A stretch of DNA of 64,000 nucleotides from Epiperipatus broadwayi (GCA_028023455.1 JAQFVV010006312.1:498001-562000), one strand, 5' to 3'; shown: positions 24,337-36,999, counted from the stretch's first letter. Notes: generated by a model from the letters alone, not told the origin. Numbers and translations: made by a program.

Positions 24337-24904
24337 AAATAATTTTATACATAAAATAAATAGATTTATATGTTATTTGAGAAGATTATATGATGTTTGA
24401 ACATTCAAATGTTAGATTGACCATAGTAACTTGTATTAATGATTGATCTTTTTTCGAAAAAAAATTTTTGATCTCAGAAATCTAGCTTTTGAATCCAAGG
24501 CTAATTTTATACACTTATTAAAGGAATAGTTTTAGCATTGTATGTATTTTTTTAACATTTATTTATAAGATGTAGTTGAATAGAGATTTAAGAACTTGAA
24601 TAATGAATCCTATGTTGAAAGTTTCCTAACGTGATGTATTACCTAGTTTGCTGCAGTAGTAGATTGGCAAATTGTAACTAAGGACAAGAACTGATTAGCA
24701 AAAAACCATTCAATAATTTATTTACATTAGTATTTTTGATAATATTTTTTTAAAAAAAGTAGTTATATATTTTATTGATTTAATAATTTATATTTTTACC
24801 TCCATATTTATTTACATAAGCTAAATATTGATAAATAGTATATATTTTAATTAATAATACAAAGCTAAATTTGTAAAACAAATTTCACTGAGACTATTAA
24901 ACAT
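24337..24904. other. A+T-rich non-coding DNA
   Basis: Nothing recognised. Confidence 0.5.
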
Positions 24905-25105
24905 TAAAAACTCTTCATACAGTAGAGCTATCCATTGCAAGCAAGGGGTGCAAGGTTTGTGCATAAAATTCCTGTCTAGTGCCTATTTATCCAATATCCC
25001 TAGACTAGTTTCTAGCTTGTGGTTTTCATCAGCGAGGAGTCTTGGATTCGAGAGCACCACACCTAGATTTTAGGATCTAATGCAATCCTCCAAGTCATCT
25101 TTTTA
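24905..25105. repeat. Dispersed repeat, second copy of the 13,171-13,345 family
   Basis: Shares CTAGTTTCTAGCTT, TTCATCAGCGA, GAGTCTTGGATT, GAGAGCA and AATCCTCCA with 13,171-13,345 in the same order. Non-coding; family unknown. It ends just before the GGTA-type tip at 25,116. Confidence 0.6.
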
Positions 25106-25115
25106 TCTTTGTATG

Positions 25116-25440
25116 GGTAGTTTTATCCGACGTGCACGATGGCCGCTAGAGGCGCTGTTTCTGTGTTAGCACACAGAACATACAGATTAGGGGCCCACAA
25201 AGCAGAAATGCTTCCAGCACTAGGTGGTGCTGTTCACCATGCGTATGCACAGGAACCTTCCACAAGCTAGCTGGCAATAAAGCTGCCCACCTGGTGGTGC
25301 TGGTACGTTGTCTGCTACCAGCAACTACCAAGAACCTAGGTGGCGCTGATTGCCGTAAACACATCTAGCTTACGTCGTCTGCTACCAGCAACTACCAAGA
25401 TTCTAGCCCACTATGTGGCGCTGTTTCTCCATGTTACACA
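25116..25440 (+). repeat. GGTA-type element end followed by GTGGCGCTG-rich repeats
   Basis: The start aligns with the tip of the 5-kb foldback element: GGTA.T.TA.CCGAC.TGCACGAT.GCC.C.AG..GGCGCTGT is shared. A duplicated block containing GTCTGCTACCAGCAACTACC begins at about 25,310 and 25,377 (67-bp period). CTCF-like or near-CTCF cores follow at about 25,216-25,232 (CACTAGGTGGTGCTG), 25,285-25,303 (CCCACCTGGTGGTGCTGG), 25,333-25,348 (ACCTAGGTGGCGCTG) and 25,406-25,423 (GCCCACTATGTGGCGCTG). The matching right end is not found, so this is a truncated or rearranged relative. Confidence 0.6.
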
Positions 25441-25449
25441 CGGAAAAAC

Positions 25450-27312
25450 TGCGCTCTGTAAACACCTGCTTGATAGCGTTTATGTACATACTTAAAAGAT
25501 GGATGACCTATAATAGACAGGTGTGAATTAATTTAGAAGCCACTATTATTTAAATATGCTTTCCCACTTTATATTGTTACATTCTATTTCACCGAATAAT
25601 AAATCGATGTATTTTAAAATTATTTCTTTTTAAAAAATCGATTTTTTTTTTTTAATTATTTACTCTAAAAGTGGGTTTTTTTAAAAAAATTTTAAAAAAA
25701 GGTAATTTTTACGACAATCTTTATTTCAACACTGCTAAAAATCAGTCTGTGTTTTTTTTTTTTTTTCCCTACGGCGGCGGTATTTCTTTCAAAACTTATT
25801 TTAAAAGATGATTGATTGTAAAACTTTATTTTCCAATAACTTTGAAACTAATACAAATTATATTTCAGTTTATAGATCTTTCGATAACTATTTCGCAAAC
25901 ATGTTATTTTAAAAAGGTAAATAGTGTCTCTAAATGAATTTTTAAATTAATATTTTTAAATATTAAAATATCTATTCAGTTCAAATTTAAAGGAAGTTTA
26001 CAGTACAATTTATGTATATGCATACATCTATTATTTGAAATATAAGATCTAAATAAATTTATAAACCATTCAAGTTTTAGATATCTTTGGTAAAAAATAA
26101 ATTTATTAAAATTAATATGTGTGCAAGCAATAAAACATCAAGCAGATTGAAGAGTTACGACCCTTATAACATTGTATTCTTTGTAGACTTAATAAGGTGT
26201 CAGAGAATTGCATAGTGTGTGGTGATTTATACATGAACTCTCTTCAGTGTAAAATTCGAGTAAAAATATTCAAGGCATAAATATTAATTGAAGTTGTATT
26301 TAACACTTTAGAATCATTTTAATAACTAAAAATGTCATACTCACAAGGAAATTTCAAAATAACAGGTTTAATAAGTATGGCTAAAGTAAGATATTATACA
26401 GACTCAGAAAAAAAAAAAAAGATTTAGAATCAACACAACACAAGATGTAAATTAATGAAGATAGGACAGTAATCCAAGATATGTGAGAGTCATCCACAGA
26501 TTTAAGTTGCAGGTTAAAAAATATATACATTTAATATCTTTATTGATGGTTGAATTTAAAATGTCATGGTCTATAAAACAAACACAGATTGAGGAATTAT
26601 TTTTGATATTTTGATTGTTTTGTTTAAAAGGTTAAGAAAAAACATTACGCTCAACTGCATTTAAATTATTAAGAGCAACACTGAATGCATGAGGATTCAT
26701 TGAAATAGATACGTTTGATGCTTATGTTAGGCTTGTATACTGTTAAAATTAAAACTATTAGTCCTCATAAATAATTTGGAAGACATTGCCTGTCAAAATT
26801 GGATGATTATTGAAAATTATATATGATCTTAATAACCTAAAATTCAGAAGCCTGATTGCCAGTGCGCTCTTTCTTTCATTATTGAATTAGTAATATCACC
26901 ACAGCTTGTAAAAGTAAGATTACTTATTATAAGAGCTTAACAATGAGTTAATTTGTTTCATAATTACGCTGTTACAAGTTTTGTTAATTTTGGTATAGGA
27001 TATATCTAGATGAACATCTAAACATTATGAAAGAATTTTGAAAAAAGTAAAGACAATACTTTTTTAGTAGATACTTTCCAAGCTAAGAATTTATCAATGA
27101 AAGCTGAAATCTAATTAGAATTTTTGCAATAGGTCACTTTATTTACTTTATGATAGAACCATCAAAATGAGAGTCGTGATGCTGGATACAGTTGAGAAGT
27201 GATTAATTACTTGTTCAGTAATTGAAGGTTTATCATGAGATAAATACCTTATCTGCAAAAGCTAATGAATACATATTTATTTTTAATAATGGTAGAAAAA
27301 GTTTAATTAAAT
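25450..27312. other. A+T-rich non-coding DNA, no gene seen
   Basis: Low-complexity A/T sequence with homopolymer T runs (for example about 25,754). No ORF or repeat recognised. Confidence 0.5.
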
Positions 27313-27732
27313 TTGCATATTAAAGTAAAACAAGATCACCATCATCAACTATTATCAATACACTGCAGGATGAACATCTCCAAGTTTAATCCATCTTTTC
27401 CTATCTTTAGCTTTTCTTCTCCACATCACCTCTGCACACTTTTTTATTTCATCCATCCATCTCATATATGGTCACTTTCTGGGTCTTTTACAATCTCTTG
27501 GAATCCAGCTTAAAAAATTTCAATTGTCCATCTAATATCATCTCTTCTAGCAATATGTCCAGCCCAATTCCACTTCGGTCTTTTAATTTTTTCAATGAGG
27601 TCAGTAACACCTGTTTGTTCTCTTACCCATACATTGCGTTTTCGATCTCTTCTTGTTCCTAACATGCATCTCTCCATACTTCTTTAAATTGTCTGAAGTC
27701 TCTGTAGTGCTCTTCTATTAAGTGTCCAAGTC

Positions 27733-28946
27733 TCAGATCCATAAGTAAGAACTGGCAAAACACATAGGCATATTTCCTTTTAGTATCAAGTTATTTCTAC
27801 CAAAAGCACTCCAACCAAGTTTAATTCTATCATTAATTTCATCCATTATGTTTCCATCTGTATTAATAATCTGACCAAGGTATTTGTAACTGTTAACTTC
27901 TTCTAATTCATCATAATCAATCTTTATTTTCATATTTTGAGCAAATTGATTAAACATTACTTTAGTCTTTTTAACATTTATCCTTAGTCCTACTTTCATC
28001 TGATAACTGCTGCAACGTTTCCTGTAACTAAAGCATTATTTGCAAAATCTAAATGACTTAAATAATTTTCATTTACTTTCACTCCTTTAACTTCCCATTT
28101 TAATCCACAAAAATAATTTTCATTTACTTTCACTCCTTTAACTTCCCATTTTAATCCACAAAATACTTCTTGCAGCACTGCTGTGAAAAGTTTTGGAGAT
28201 ATGGAGTCACCCTGACTTACACCCTTTTCAATGTTGATTTTCCTACTATCATTATGTAATCTAATTGCTGCTGTTGCATTTTTATAAATATTCTTTAAAA
28301 TATGATAATATCCTGGATCTACAGCTTGATGATCCAATGCTTTAATCACTGAAGAAATGTTTATAGAATCAAATGCCTTTTCATAATCTACAAATCCTAA
28401 GCATAATGTCAACTATATTCATTTGTCCTTTCTATAACTTCTCTCAATACCTGAATATGATCTACTGTACTAAAACCACTTTTAAATCCAGCTTGTTCTC
28501 TTGGTTGGTGGAAATCCAGTGTTTTCTGTAGACGAGTTGTAATTATTTTAATAAAAAATTTGTATAAAACTGATAAAAGACTGATAGGTCTGTAATTTCT
28601 AATATCTTCTTTATCACCTTTTTTAAATATTAATATTAACACTGCATTTTTCCAATCATCTGGTGGTACATCTTTATCATTTAGACATTTGGTATATAAC
28701 TTTGCTAAAAAAATTTTCTATTTTTTCACCTGCTTCTTTTAATATATCAATTATAATTCCATCATTACCTGGAGCCTTTCCTTTCTTCATAAATTTAATT
28801 ACATGCCTCACTTCCTCATTCAAAATTCTGGGCAGTTCGGAAGATATAGTAGGTATAGGAGGCACTTGTTCTTTATTATTATATAATTCTTGATAGAAGT
28901 CTTCTACACATTTCATGATGCCATCTTTTTTTAGTAATAATGCCAT
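27733..28946 (-). pseudogene. LINE reverse transcriptase domain, broken and active-site dead
   Basis: Pieces in order: GKAPGNDGI (RT motif 0, 28,946-28,677); FKKGDKEDIRNYRPISLL (motifs 1-2, 28,642-28,409); FVDYEKAFDS (motif A) and GVSQGDSISPKLFT (motif B) in 28,412-27,996; then motif C; then NVKKTKVM and YKYLG (motifs D/E, 27,999-27,733). Motif C reads LDFANNAL where an active enzyme has FADD, so both metal-binding Asp codons are Asn here. A 51-bp (17-codon) segment, FCGLKWEVKGVKVNENY, is duplicated in frame at 28,061-28,162 between motifs B and C. At least three frameshifts also break the frame. Confidence 0.88.
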
Positions 28947-29277
28947 CTTCTTTTCTTATTGCAGATATAAATTTCCTACCAATACCAAAATGTTGTTTTA
29001 CACTCTTTAGACTTTTATTCTCTTCTACAGCTTTCATTGCTAGTTCACAATTATACTTTCTTATATCATTTTCAACTCTTTTCCGCACCATTTTACAAAA
29101 TTCAAGATATTCAATCTTTTTTAATGTATCGTTGTATATCCTCATATTCCTTTTTTTTTTCATAAATTCTCTACTCTTAGTAGAAATTTTATTTGTCAAT
29201 TGCCGCTTTTTTCTACCAGTTATCTTTGTTGCAGTTTTTAGAAGTGTATCAGTTATTTTCCTGTTAATGTCATTCAA
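28879..29277 (-). pseudogene. LINE linker between endonuclease and reverse transcriptase
   Basis: A 132-codon Lys/Arg-rich stretch in the position expected between the two LINE domains. It contains a KSVKQHFGIGRKF segment of the kind seen just upstream of the RT domain in RTE-like elements. The frame shifts into the RT piece at about 28,940. Confidence 0.7.
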
Positions 29278-29327
29278 ATCTGAATCGTGTTCAAAATCTA
29301 CTAATACTTGAAACCGATTTGTAAGTT

Positions 29328-30122
29328 CTAATTTAAATTCATTAGAATGTTTCTGAAGATTAGGAATATCAACTGTAAATTATTGTTTTTTTTAATAATT
29401 TTTGTCTCTACTTTTGCATTAACATGTATCTTACATCTTACTAATCGATGATCACTTCCTGTGTTAAATTTATTAAGAACATAACAATCTTGACATATGT
29501 ATTTTCTGTTTGTCAAAATATAATCCAATTCTGCTGTACCTTCATTTGGATGCTTCCATGTCCATTTCCTTTTAATATTTTTCTCAAAAAAAGAATTCAT
29601 AATATAAAGTTTTTCTTTTTCTGCAAACTCCACAAGTCTATGTTCTCTCTCATTTCTATTACCATAACCAAAATTACCAATAGCATTTTCATCATTCATT
29701 CGTTTACCAATTCTAGCATTAAAGTCTCCCATAACAATTTTAAAATGTTGTTTACTCTGATCAAAAGCCTTTTGTACATCCATATAAAAATCTACTACTT
29801 CATCATTCTGTTGGGGCATAAACCTGAATTATCTGCATTTGGTATCTGCTATTAAGTTGTAAAACTAATCTTGCCACTCTGTCCGATACACCATCAATCT
29901 CCACAATGTTATTCTTCCATTTTCTATGTATAATGAATCCTACTCCACTTGTATTTCCAATATTTGTGCCTTTATAATAGAGTATATGTCCACTTTTTAA
30001 ATCGTTTCTTCACCTTTTCTTCTAACTTCACAAAGTCCAATAATGTCCCATTTATTATAAGACAGTTCTTCTAATTCTTGCAATCTTCCTTCACTTGAAA
30101 GTATCTGCAGTTGTAAGTACCT
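29328..30122 (-). pseudogene. LINE endonuclease domain (APE/EEP type), broken
   Basis: Would nick target DNA during LINE insertion. The N-terminal part is readable only with frameshifts: GTYNCR, then LSSEGRLQELEELSYNKWD (30,110-30,050) and IIGLCEVRRKGEE, which carries the metal-binding Glu of the family. The open part 29,819-29,328 (163 codons) has GDFNARIGKR near residue 32, a catalytic Asp/Asn loop, and GSDHRLVRC near residue 117 with the catalytic Asp-His pair. The catalytic set is thus present in pieces, but stops after GEE and the shifts prevent a full protein. Confidence 0.85.
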
Positions 30123-30199
30123 AAATAAAAAGTCGTCATCAAATGGCAGCCTGAGTCTGCAGTCAGGGGATTCTTAGTACCCTCTGCCTTCGGCCATCA

Positions 30200-31344
30200 A
30201 CCCCTGCCTTGGTTGGTGACTTTACAGCCTCCTGGGAAAAAGGGCCATGATTTATTTTTATCTGTCATAATTGTATATATTGGAAAAAATATTCTTAAAC
30301 GTGGAGGTAAAAAGCCAATAAACTCACCACGCTGGCTAATGTGTGTTGGTGAGCAGCCCATCCATGTCCGTATGCTATATGAATAATCACACAGTAATAA
30401 CAGCTGCAACGACAATAACATATGGAGTGGACATTAGGAATTTGCCCTGCTCGGTTCGTTTAAGGCCTCTTAAGAGGAATCAAAGTATCTCCTTTCAGTT
30501 AATAGCAAACTCATTTCTGCACATTTTAAAATTTAATATTATATATTAATACACTTGTTATACATGATTAAAGTGTTTACTCACTGTATTGAATGAAAGA
30601 GGCTTTTTTTTTTTTGCTTTTATACTCATTAACAATGCAAATTTTCGTTAGTTTGGATATCACAAATGAAAATACTTCTTAAAACACTGGATTCATATAG
30701 TACATTAATCTTTTTTAAATTCTATAATAGAAACCTAATATTGGTTATTTTATAATGAATAAGCTGTACTGTATTGTATATTTTTAGCATTAAATTCACC
30801 ATCGTATTTGTGGATGATATAGCTTTAATGAAGTCATTATCCTATGATATATCATCAATCTTCCACAATGGCGGATTTTTTTTTAATGACTGATGATGAA
30901 CAATCAATTGTAAATCAAAATAATGGGTACAAATTGATGGTAATTGCTATGGTGAATCCTCACATAAAAACCCATTGTTAATCAGGGTAAAGATGTATAA
31001 ATATTTCAAATTTGATTTTTTAATTGTAAGCATTATTTACAATAGAGATTAAAATATTTGTACAAAAAATTAAGAAAATTTAGCCATAAAATGGAAAAAT
31101 GAAATTACTTTTGTTTAACTGGATTCAGTTGATTGCCTTTTTACAATTGGTTATTATAATGAAATAAATTTGCTTTTTAGATACTTGTGAGTTTTCTGGT
31201 AAACCAAGATGTCAGCCCATATTTTTGATAAATCTGTAATTTCAGGGATTCCCAAAATATATTTATAAAAAATACCAACTAGGAGATGTATTTAATATTT
31301 AAAATTTGGTACTGTTACTTTTAAAAAAGAAATTATGTAAAAAT
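30200..31344. other. Non-coding DNA upstream of the LINE
   Basis: May include the 5' untranslated part of the LINE (to about 30,480, where the sequence is less A+T-rich), but I cannot set the end. CACAATGGCGGA near 30,866 is another YY1-like word. No gene. Confidence 0.4.
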
Positions 31345-32170
31345 TAATTACAATATTTACATAGAGGAATTTGAACTTAGGATTTTCAGTCTATATTTGT
31401 CCTCCACTCCATCTCAAACAACCAATACACATGACCACACATGTGAAAAAGATGAATGAACCCCAATATTTCGTGTGGAACCAGCGCTCATCATTTGGAT
31501 CAGGTCATAATCTCCTACACACATACAATCTTACAACTTCCTACAATTCAACCTTCCATTTCATTGAATGCTCAAAGCTCTGGGTAGATTTGATATTGTA
31601 ATCATACCCATGTAGACATTACATCAATCTAACTCTTCATAATATTGGACTATTGTATATTCATTTGTATTAACAGAAGAGGGATGGTCTGGATTTATAT
31701 TATGATGTAACCTATTTCCAAGGAAATATGTAATTAATCTATTCAGTATATTAAATGTTTACTATAATAAATAGAGGGATTTGAACTTAAGATCCTCCTC
31801 TCCATTTAATGATATACATTACCCCACATATATGAAAAAGATAAATGACCTCCAATATACTTATTTCATGCAGAACCAGTACTCGTCCGTTAAGCTAGAT
31901 CATAATTTCCCACACACATATATAATCAGTGCTCAGCTTGTATTATAATAGCAATTCCTTAAACTTTAATTGACAAGTTTTAATCATCTTACCTTTCCAA
32001 CTATTCAACCATCCATTTCATTGAATCCATCAAGGGCTTTGAACATTCCATCGTTGGTTTTCCAATGAAATGGATGATTGAATTGTCGGAGAAGTGAAAA
32101 GATTGAAAGTTTAAGGGATTGCTATCTTAATATAAGCTGGAGCATTGATTGCATATTGAAGTGGTAAATC
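31345..32170. repeat. Interspersed repeat family, two direct copies plus an inverted part
   Basis: Copies at about 31,365-31,640 and 31,765-32,075 share GAACTTA-GAT, CATGTGAAAAAGAT/TATGAAAAAGATAAATGA, AACCAG-.CTCATC/CTCGTC, and TTCCATTTCATTGAAT; at about 32,060-32,165 part of the unit returns in inverted orientation (GAAATGGATGATTGAATTGT...). The GAGG-TTTGAACTT start is the complement of a B-box-like AAGTTCAAATCC, suggesting a tRNA-related origin on the minus strand. Related copies: 34,850-35,390 (inverted), 54,340-54,420 and 56.9-58.0 kb. Confidence 0.65.
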
Positions 32171-34714
32171 TGTAGTACATATTTAATTTCACTGCCTGAT
32201 GACATTACATTCCTTTAAAGTAGGGTTTGAACCAGTTTATATGTTTATTTGGTCATCTAGGAATGTTAAGCACACACATATACACGTATAACTTTCACCC
32301 TGTTTTTTAAAATGGTTATGTGTAACCAGTTGAATTATTATTTTAGCTTAAGTATATTTTATTTCCAAGCTTGTAAATTCCCTTCACTTAGATAATTGTG
32401 TATGTGCATATATGTATTACAGATATAAAAATAAATACAATTAATGTAAAGCTAAAGTAATGCCAGAAAATTCTAGAAAGTATTATTACAATTTAAAAAT
32501 GTCGTTCTCATTTAACTATTTCAAGTCAAACTAACAAAAATCATATTCTTAAAGTTATTTGCAATTTTAAAAATACATTTAAATAATGCTTTCTGAACGT
32601 ATTTGTTTACATCTTACAGTATTGCCAAATTTCAAGTATAGGAGGAGACGCAAAAGGAGTTCAAATCACTCTTTTGTGTACGTTTAGAGAGTGGAAACAA
32701 AATGAACTGTTAGTAGAAGGAATTTGCCTCCCTGATCTTAGATCATCTTTATCCTGCCTTCCTGCCATGCCATCGCTGCTTGAGAACTGTTATGTTTAAC
32801 TGTAAAAGAACTATTGGAAGATGCCATACCATTATTTTGTTGACAGTGCCTTCATATCTAAACTTCATATACGTTATCCTAAATGGCCGCCATATCTTTA
32901 GAAGGTAATCCGTTTTGCTGAAGAATGAACTCTTTATATTCCTCACTTCTTTCCTAAATTTTAATTGTACTCATAATGTAATCCTTATTTATTTGGTAAC
33001 TGAGTATAAACTTAATTATCGTTAAATTTGTGATTTTCTCTCTTAAGTTGAAAAATTTGTTTTATAAAACACTAGCACAGAATTATAGTTTAAATCTATC
33101 ACTAGTTTTTAAGTTTCACGCTTTAGTTATCTTTTTCATGCGGCAAAACTTATTTTAAACTATGTATTTTATTAAATTAACTTTAGTGTGCTAATGATTC
33201 AACCTAGCGAACTTATATCATTTCAGCCACCATTCCGATATTTTTGGAATATTTAAATAGTTAAACATAAAATTTCTTATTGAACGCAGTTCGCTCTGTT
33301 GAATATTTTGAAATATATGCTTAATGGCGGATTGTTTAAAACGTCATATTATGGGATAAGATAAACTTTTTGTTGTTGATGCTATAATGTTCTTTAAATA
33401 AATCTGATTATTAATATATTTTAATAACTACTTATTACTTATACACCATTAAGAATTAACTTGCTTATAATATAATATCGTTTCAGAATATTTGGGCTTG
33501 TTAAATAGGAAAATAATATTTTCCCTTTTTTATATTTGACATCCTAATTTGCTAAGATTTTACGTATGTTGCTAAGTGGGTTAATATTTTGTCATAGCAT
33601 TACATGATATTGTTATTTTATTAAGCTTAAATTAATGCATTAGTCATTTAAGACTTAAGCCATATTCGCGTTGCTTACTTATGATAGCATTTTCAAGATT
33701 CGTATTTTGCTTTATCATACTTATTCCTCTGGAACTTGTCTAAGAATGAGATTTGCTAGCTCCGATCTCGGGACAACATTAATTTGTTAAGGCTCTTCAT
33801 TGGATAACGTCGGCAAACGTACTATGGAACCTTACTACTCTTCCTTGAATACCGTCTTGTTATAAATACAAGCAATCTATTATATGATAAAGCTTTTAGT
33901 CCAAAGACGGACATAAACTCTGCTTTTAACACTATCATTATAGTCAGCACTGCAAATTTTTTTATGTATAATTCTCATATTATCTATAAGACGTGGCACA
34001 GTGATGTTTGTAAACCACTCATTTAATAATTAGTCGAATATTTTAGGATTGTCACAGTAAAGCTTATTTAGGCTAATCCATTCCTCATTTGAACTGGCCC
34101 AGATATGTTCATGAACGATAAATTATGTAACTGTCATATCAAGAATAAAACACTCTTTGGAGATGAATTTATAAACGTCCTTTATCATTACTTAAAGTAA
34201 TGATCATAGCATTGATAACATTAATTTATTATTTATAGCTCATTAGCATACTAAATCAGTTGCCTATATGCAAAGTAATAACCGCATGAAATCTGTGCTA
34301 TGTTTCTAATGTAAATTAAATTATTTATGTCCATTAAATTACATGCGTTTGTTTCTTATTGAGTCTTACTCATGGAATCCCATTTAATATTTATAATAGT
34401 GTTAGTAATATTTAGAAGTTATAACTGATTATTTTAAATTGACATTTATCTCTGGGTTGTTCTGTGTTTGCTCATTCTGGATGGATACTATTTTATAATT
34501 CATGTTTCTTTTGCAATGCTAGCTGTGTGCAATTCATTTAAATTTATAGATTGCCCCTTCACATAAGATATTTGATTGAGCCAAGATTTGATATTATTTA
34601 TTTACATTAATTACCCTATAGATCTCATGTTTTTCCACTGTGTCTCCGGGACCGGAATGAATAAAATTTCATCTGTTATCATCAGAAATGTTGTTTATAA
34701 TGTTATAGTTTTAG
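32171..34714. other. Non-coding DNA, no gene seen
   Basis: Only short ORFs without similarity (for example 32,749-32,946). The 32,600-33,900 part is mixed in composition but shows no exon-like frame or repeat that I recognise. Confidence 0.45.
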
Positions 34715-34850
34715 AGAAGAGCAAATAGGGCAGAATTCATGATTGCTCCCGACCTGTGTATCTCAGGCATGAGTGGATTTAGGGTACTTTTGCTTAGATT
34801 CTAAACCTTGTTAAATGAACATACAATTCTGACTGGTACAATATATGTAT
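34715..34850. repeat. Dispersed repeat, second copy of the 3,365-3,493 family
   Basis: Matches 3,365-3,493 block for block (see there), including CGACCTGTGTATCTC, GTACTTTTGCTTAG and the GGTACA end, after which it runs directly into the next repeat family. Confidence 0.6.
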
Positions 34851-35390
34851 AGGAGATAATGATTTGGCCCAACTCATGAGTGCTGGTTCTGCATAAAATA
34901 TTTTATATTGAGAATCATTTATCTTTTTCATACATATGTAGTAATGTGTATCAGTTGTTTGAGATAAAGTGGAGGATGAATATAGACTTAAAATCCTAAG
35001 TTTACTATAGTAAACATTTATTTTACTGAATAAATAGGTTAATTACACATTACCTTGGAAATAAGTTAATCATAAAATAAGTCCTGCCCATTATTTTTCT
35101 ACTAATTTAAATGGATACATAATGTCTATACGGGTATGGCTACAATTTCAAATCCATCAAGGGTGAGAAGATTGAAGCCTATCCATTAAAATTTCAGTAA
35201 TTGATATCTTGATATAAGCCAAACACTGAGCGTATACATGTGTGGGAGATTATGATCTGGCCCAACTGATGAGTACTGGTTTTACATGAAATATGTATAT
35301 TGGCGATCATTTATCTTTTTTACGTGTAGTATAGACTGAAAATCGTAAGTTCAAATCTCTATTTATTATAGTAAACGGTCAATATACTGA
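34851..35390. repeat. Interspersed repeat family, two inverted copies
   Basis: Two units (about 34,851-35,010 and 35,160-35,385) carrying GGCCCAACTCATGAGTGCTGG or GGCCCAACTGATGAGTACTGG, then ATTGAGAATCATTTATCTTT or ATTGGCGATCATTTATCTTT, and the B-box-like AAGTTCAAATCTC at the end of the second. They are in the opposite orientation to the copies at 31.3-32.1 kb, with which they form arms about 2.7 kb apart. Confidence 0.65.
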
Positions 35391-36589
35391 ATGAATATGT
35401 TAATTACAATATTTACAGTTTATATATATATATTTTTGGATATACTCATTAACAGAAAAATGAAAAAAATATGTAAATACTATATTTACACTTTATTCAT
35501 GTTGGCAGCATGTAATCATGCTGTGACTCTTTTCGAGATGGCAGGATCCTGTGATCATATCTTTGCCAGTCTCAAATTTTTATCATTATGATAATTTACC
35601 AAAAAACTGCTGACAAAAAGAAAACAGTGAATTTAACCAAAGTACGACATTGTTACGAGTAACTTGTTGTTTGCCACATTATCATATAAAACAATAAATA
35701 AAATTGAAATAAAGCTTAATGAAATTATCAGAATGTATTCCTTTTTTTAATTTAACAATCGATTTATTAATTTTGTTAGAATTTAACAAGTAACACATCT
35801 TCGGTAGATTGACTTAGAGATTATATCAAATATATGGGCCGCCATCTTGGTTTACAGGAAAACTCACAAGTACCACTTTTTATTATTACTGGCACCAATT
35901 AGGCTAAGTTTTATAATATTTGTCTTAAAAAGTACAAAAAAAAACCCCAGATCATTTGCAAAACACAGAAAATTTCCAGCCATTTTGAAATGTGTTATGA
36001 GATATCGTTTAATCAGAAGGGGGGGGGGCATAAAATTTATACTATGCTAAACAAATTTAAACTAGTTTGATTTTGCAAAATAGGGATACACATAGAAAGA
36101 TACTGAGACTGATACCTATTCAATTAAAAAAATATGAAAGTAAGGCATTTGAAAATTTAATCCAATCCACACATATCATTTGTAATCACTGTGGGATTTT
36201 ATACAATACAAATGAAGTTTTGGGAAGAGTAAATGAAAAAAGATTGATTGAAGAATAGTTTAATCAAAGATGTTTTGGAATGAATGATGAATTGAAACAA
36301 GAAAGGATCAAAATTCATCTTGCTAGATGATATAAAAGATGGGAAGAGAATTGAGGAATTGAAAAAACTAGACGAAGAACAGAATAGAATGGAGAAATAG
36401 ATGAATTGACTGACTGTTCTCTGATCTGTCTGTAAAACAGAGCACTATTGATTGAGTGATAAAATACAGAAAGATTTGATAAATTATATTATGATATTAA
36501 AATAATGTTTTTTTTTAAAAAAAAAAAGTTGTTTTTAATTTATTAATATTATTTATTTATAGATACATTATTTTTTATTATAAAAGTTC
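35391..36589. other. Non-coding DNA with an unrecognised open frame
   Basis: At 36,067-36,258 a 63-codon frame contains RDTHRKILRLIPIQLKKYES and a CNHCG pair of cysteines; after its stop, further codons in the same frame read FNQRCFGMNDELKQER. It looks like decayed coding sequence, perhaps from a transposon, but I cannot place it. A 10-base G run lies at 36,019-36,028. Confidence 0.35.
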
Positions 36590-36999
36590 ATCTAGAGCAG
36601 GAATGGCCAAACTTTTAGACACTGGGGACAACTTTTGATGAAAGTGTACCTGAAGGTGATTACGTTTTTTTTTCAGAGCTTCAAATCAAAATCAGAAAAA
36701 ACTCATTATTTTTGCCGGATTGGAAAAAAATAATAATTTTAAGTCCTGTTTTTTTAAGAAAGCACTTATGAATTTTTTTTTTTAATAAGGGCTTTTTAGG
36801 TACTCACAAATATTAGTAATGTTTTTAGAAGATACTTATGAACTGTTGAAGACATTTTACTGTGATGTGATGTGATGCACTGTATCTTCTCTTTATACGG
36901 TATCAGGAATCTCTCAGCAACTATGTCCAGAGAAACTTGTTAGCTACTTTACCTTCCTTTTCCATTCCCATCCTGAGTTTCCCCATATCCTGCTCCATC

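Larger units (their letters stand above)
27313..30122 (-). mobile_element. Dead RTE-type LINE (non-LTR retrotransposon)
   Basis: On the minus strand the pieces come in LINE order: endonuclease (about 30,122-29,328), linker, reverse transcriptase (about 28,946-27,733), and a C-terminal tail with a GHIARRDD-type motif (about 27,550). The layout of one ORF with an APE endonuclease followed by reverse transcriptase, and motif wording such as GKAPGNDGI, FVDYEKAFDS and YKYLG, fit the RTE/BovB-like clade. Frameshifts separate the pieces at about 28,940, 28,640 and 28,000, and stops lie in the endonuclease N-terminal part. The 3' end of the element is at about 27,313-27,340 with CATCATCAAC sequence. 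It cannot make an intact protein. Confidence 0.9.

Noticed and set aside
27313-30122. Plus-strand ORFs (for example 28,940-29,311 and 29,448-29,855) as genes
   Set aside because: They are antisense shadows of the minus-strand LINE and encode Phe/Leu/Ile-rich sequence with no domains.
36067-36258. Zinc-finger protein gene
   Set aside because: Only one CNHCG pair is visible with no His/Cys partner, no exon boundaries, and it sits in repeat-rich DNA.
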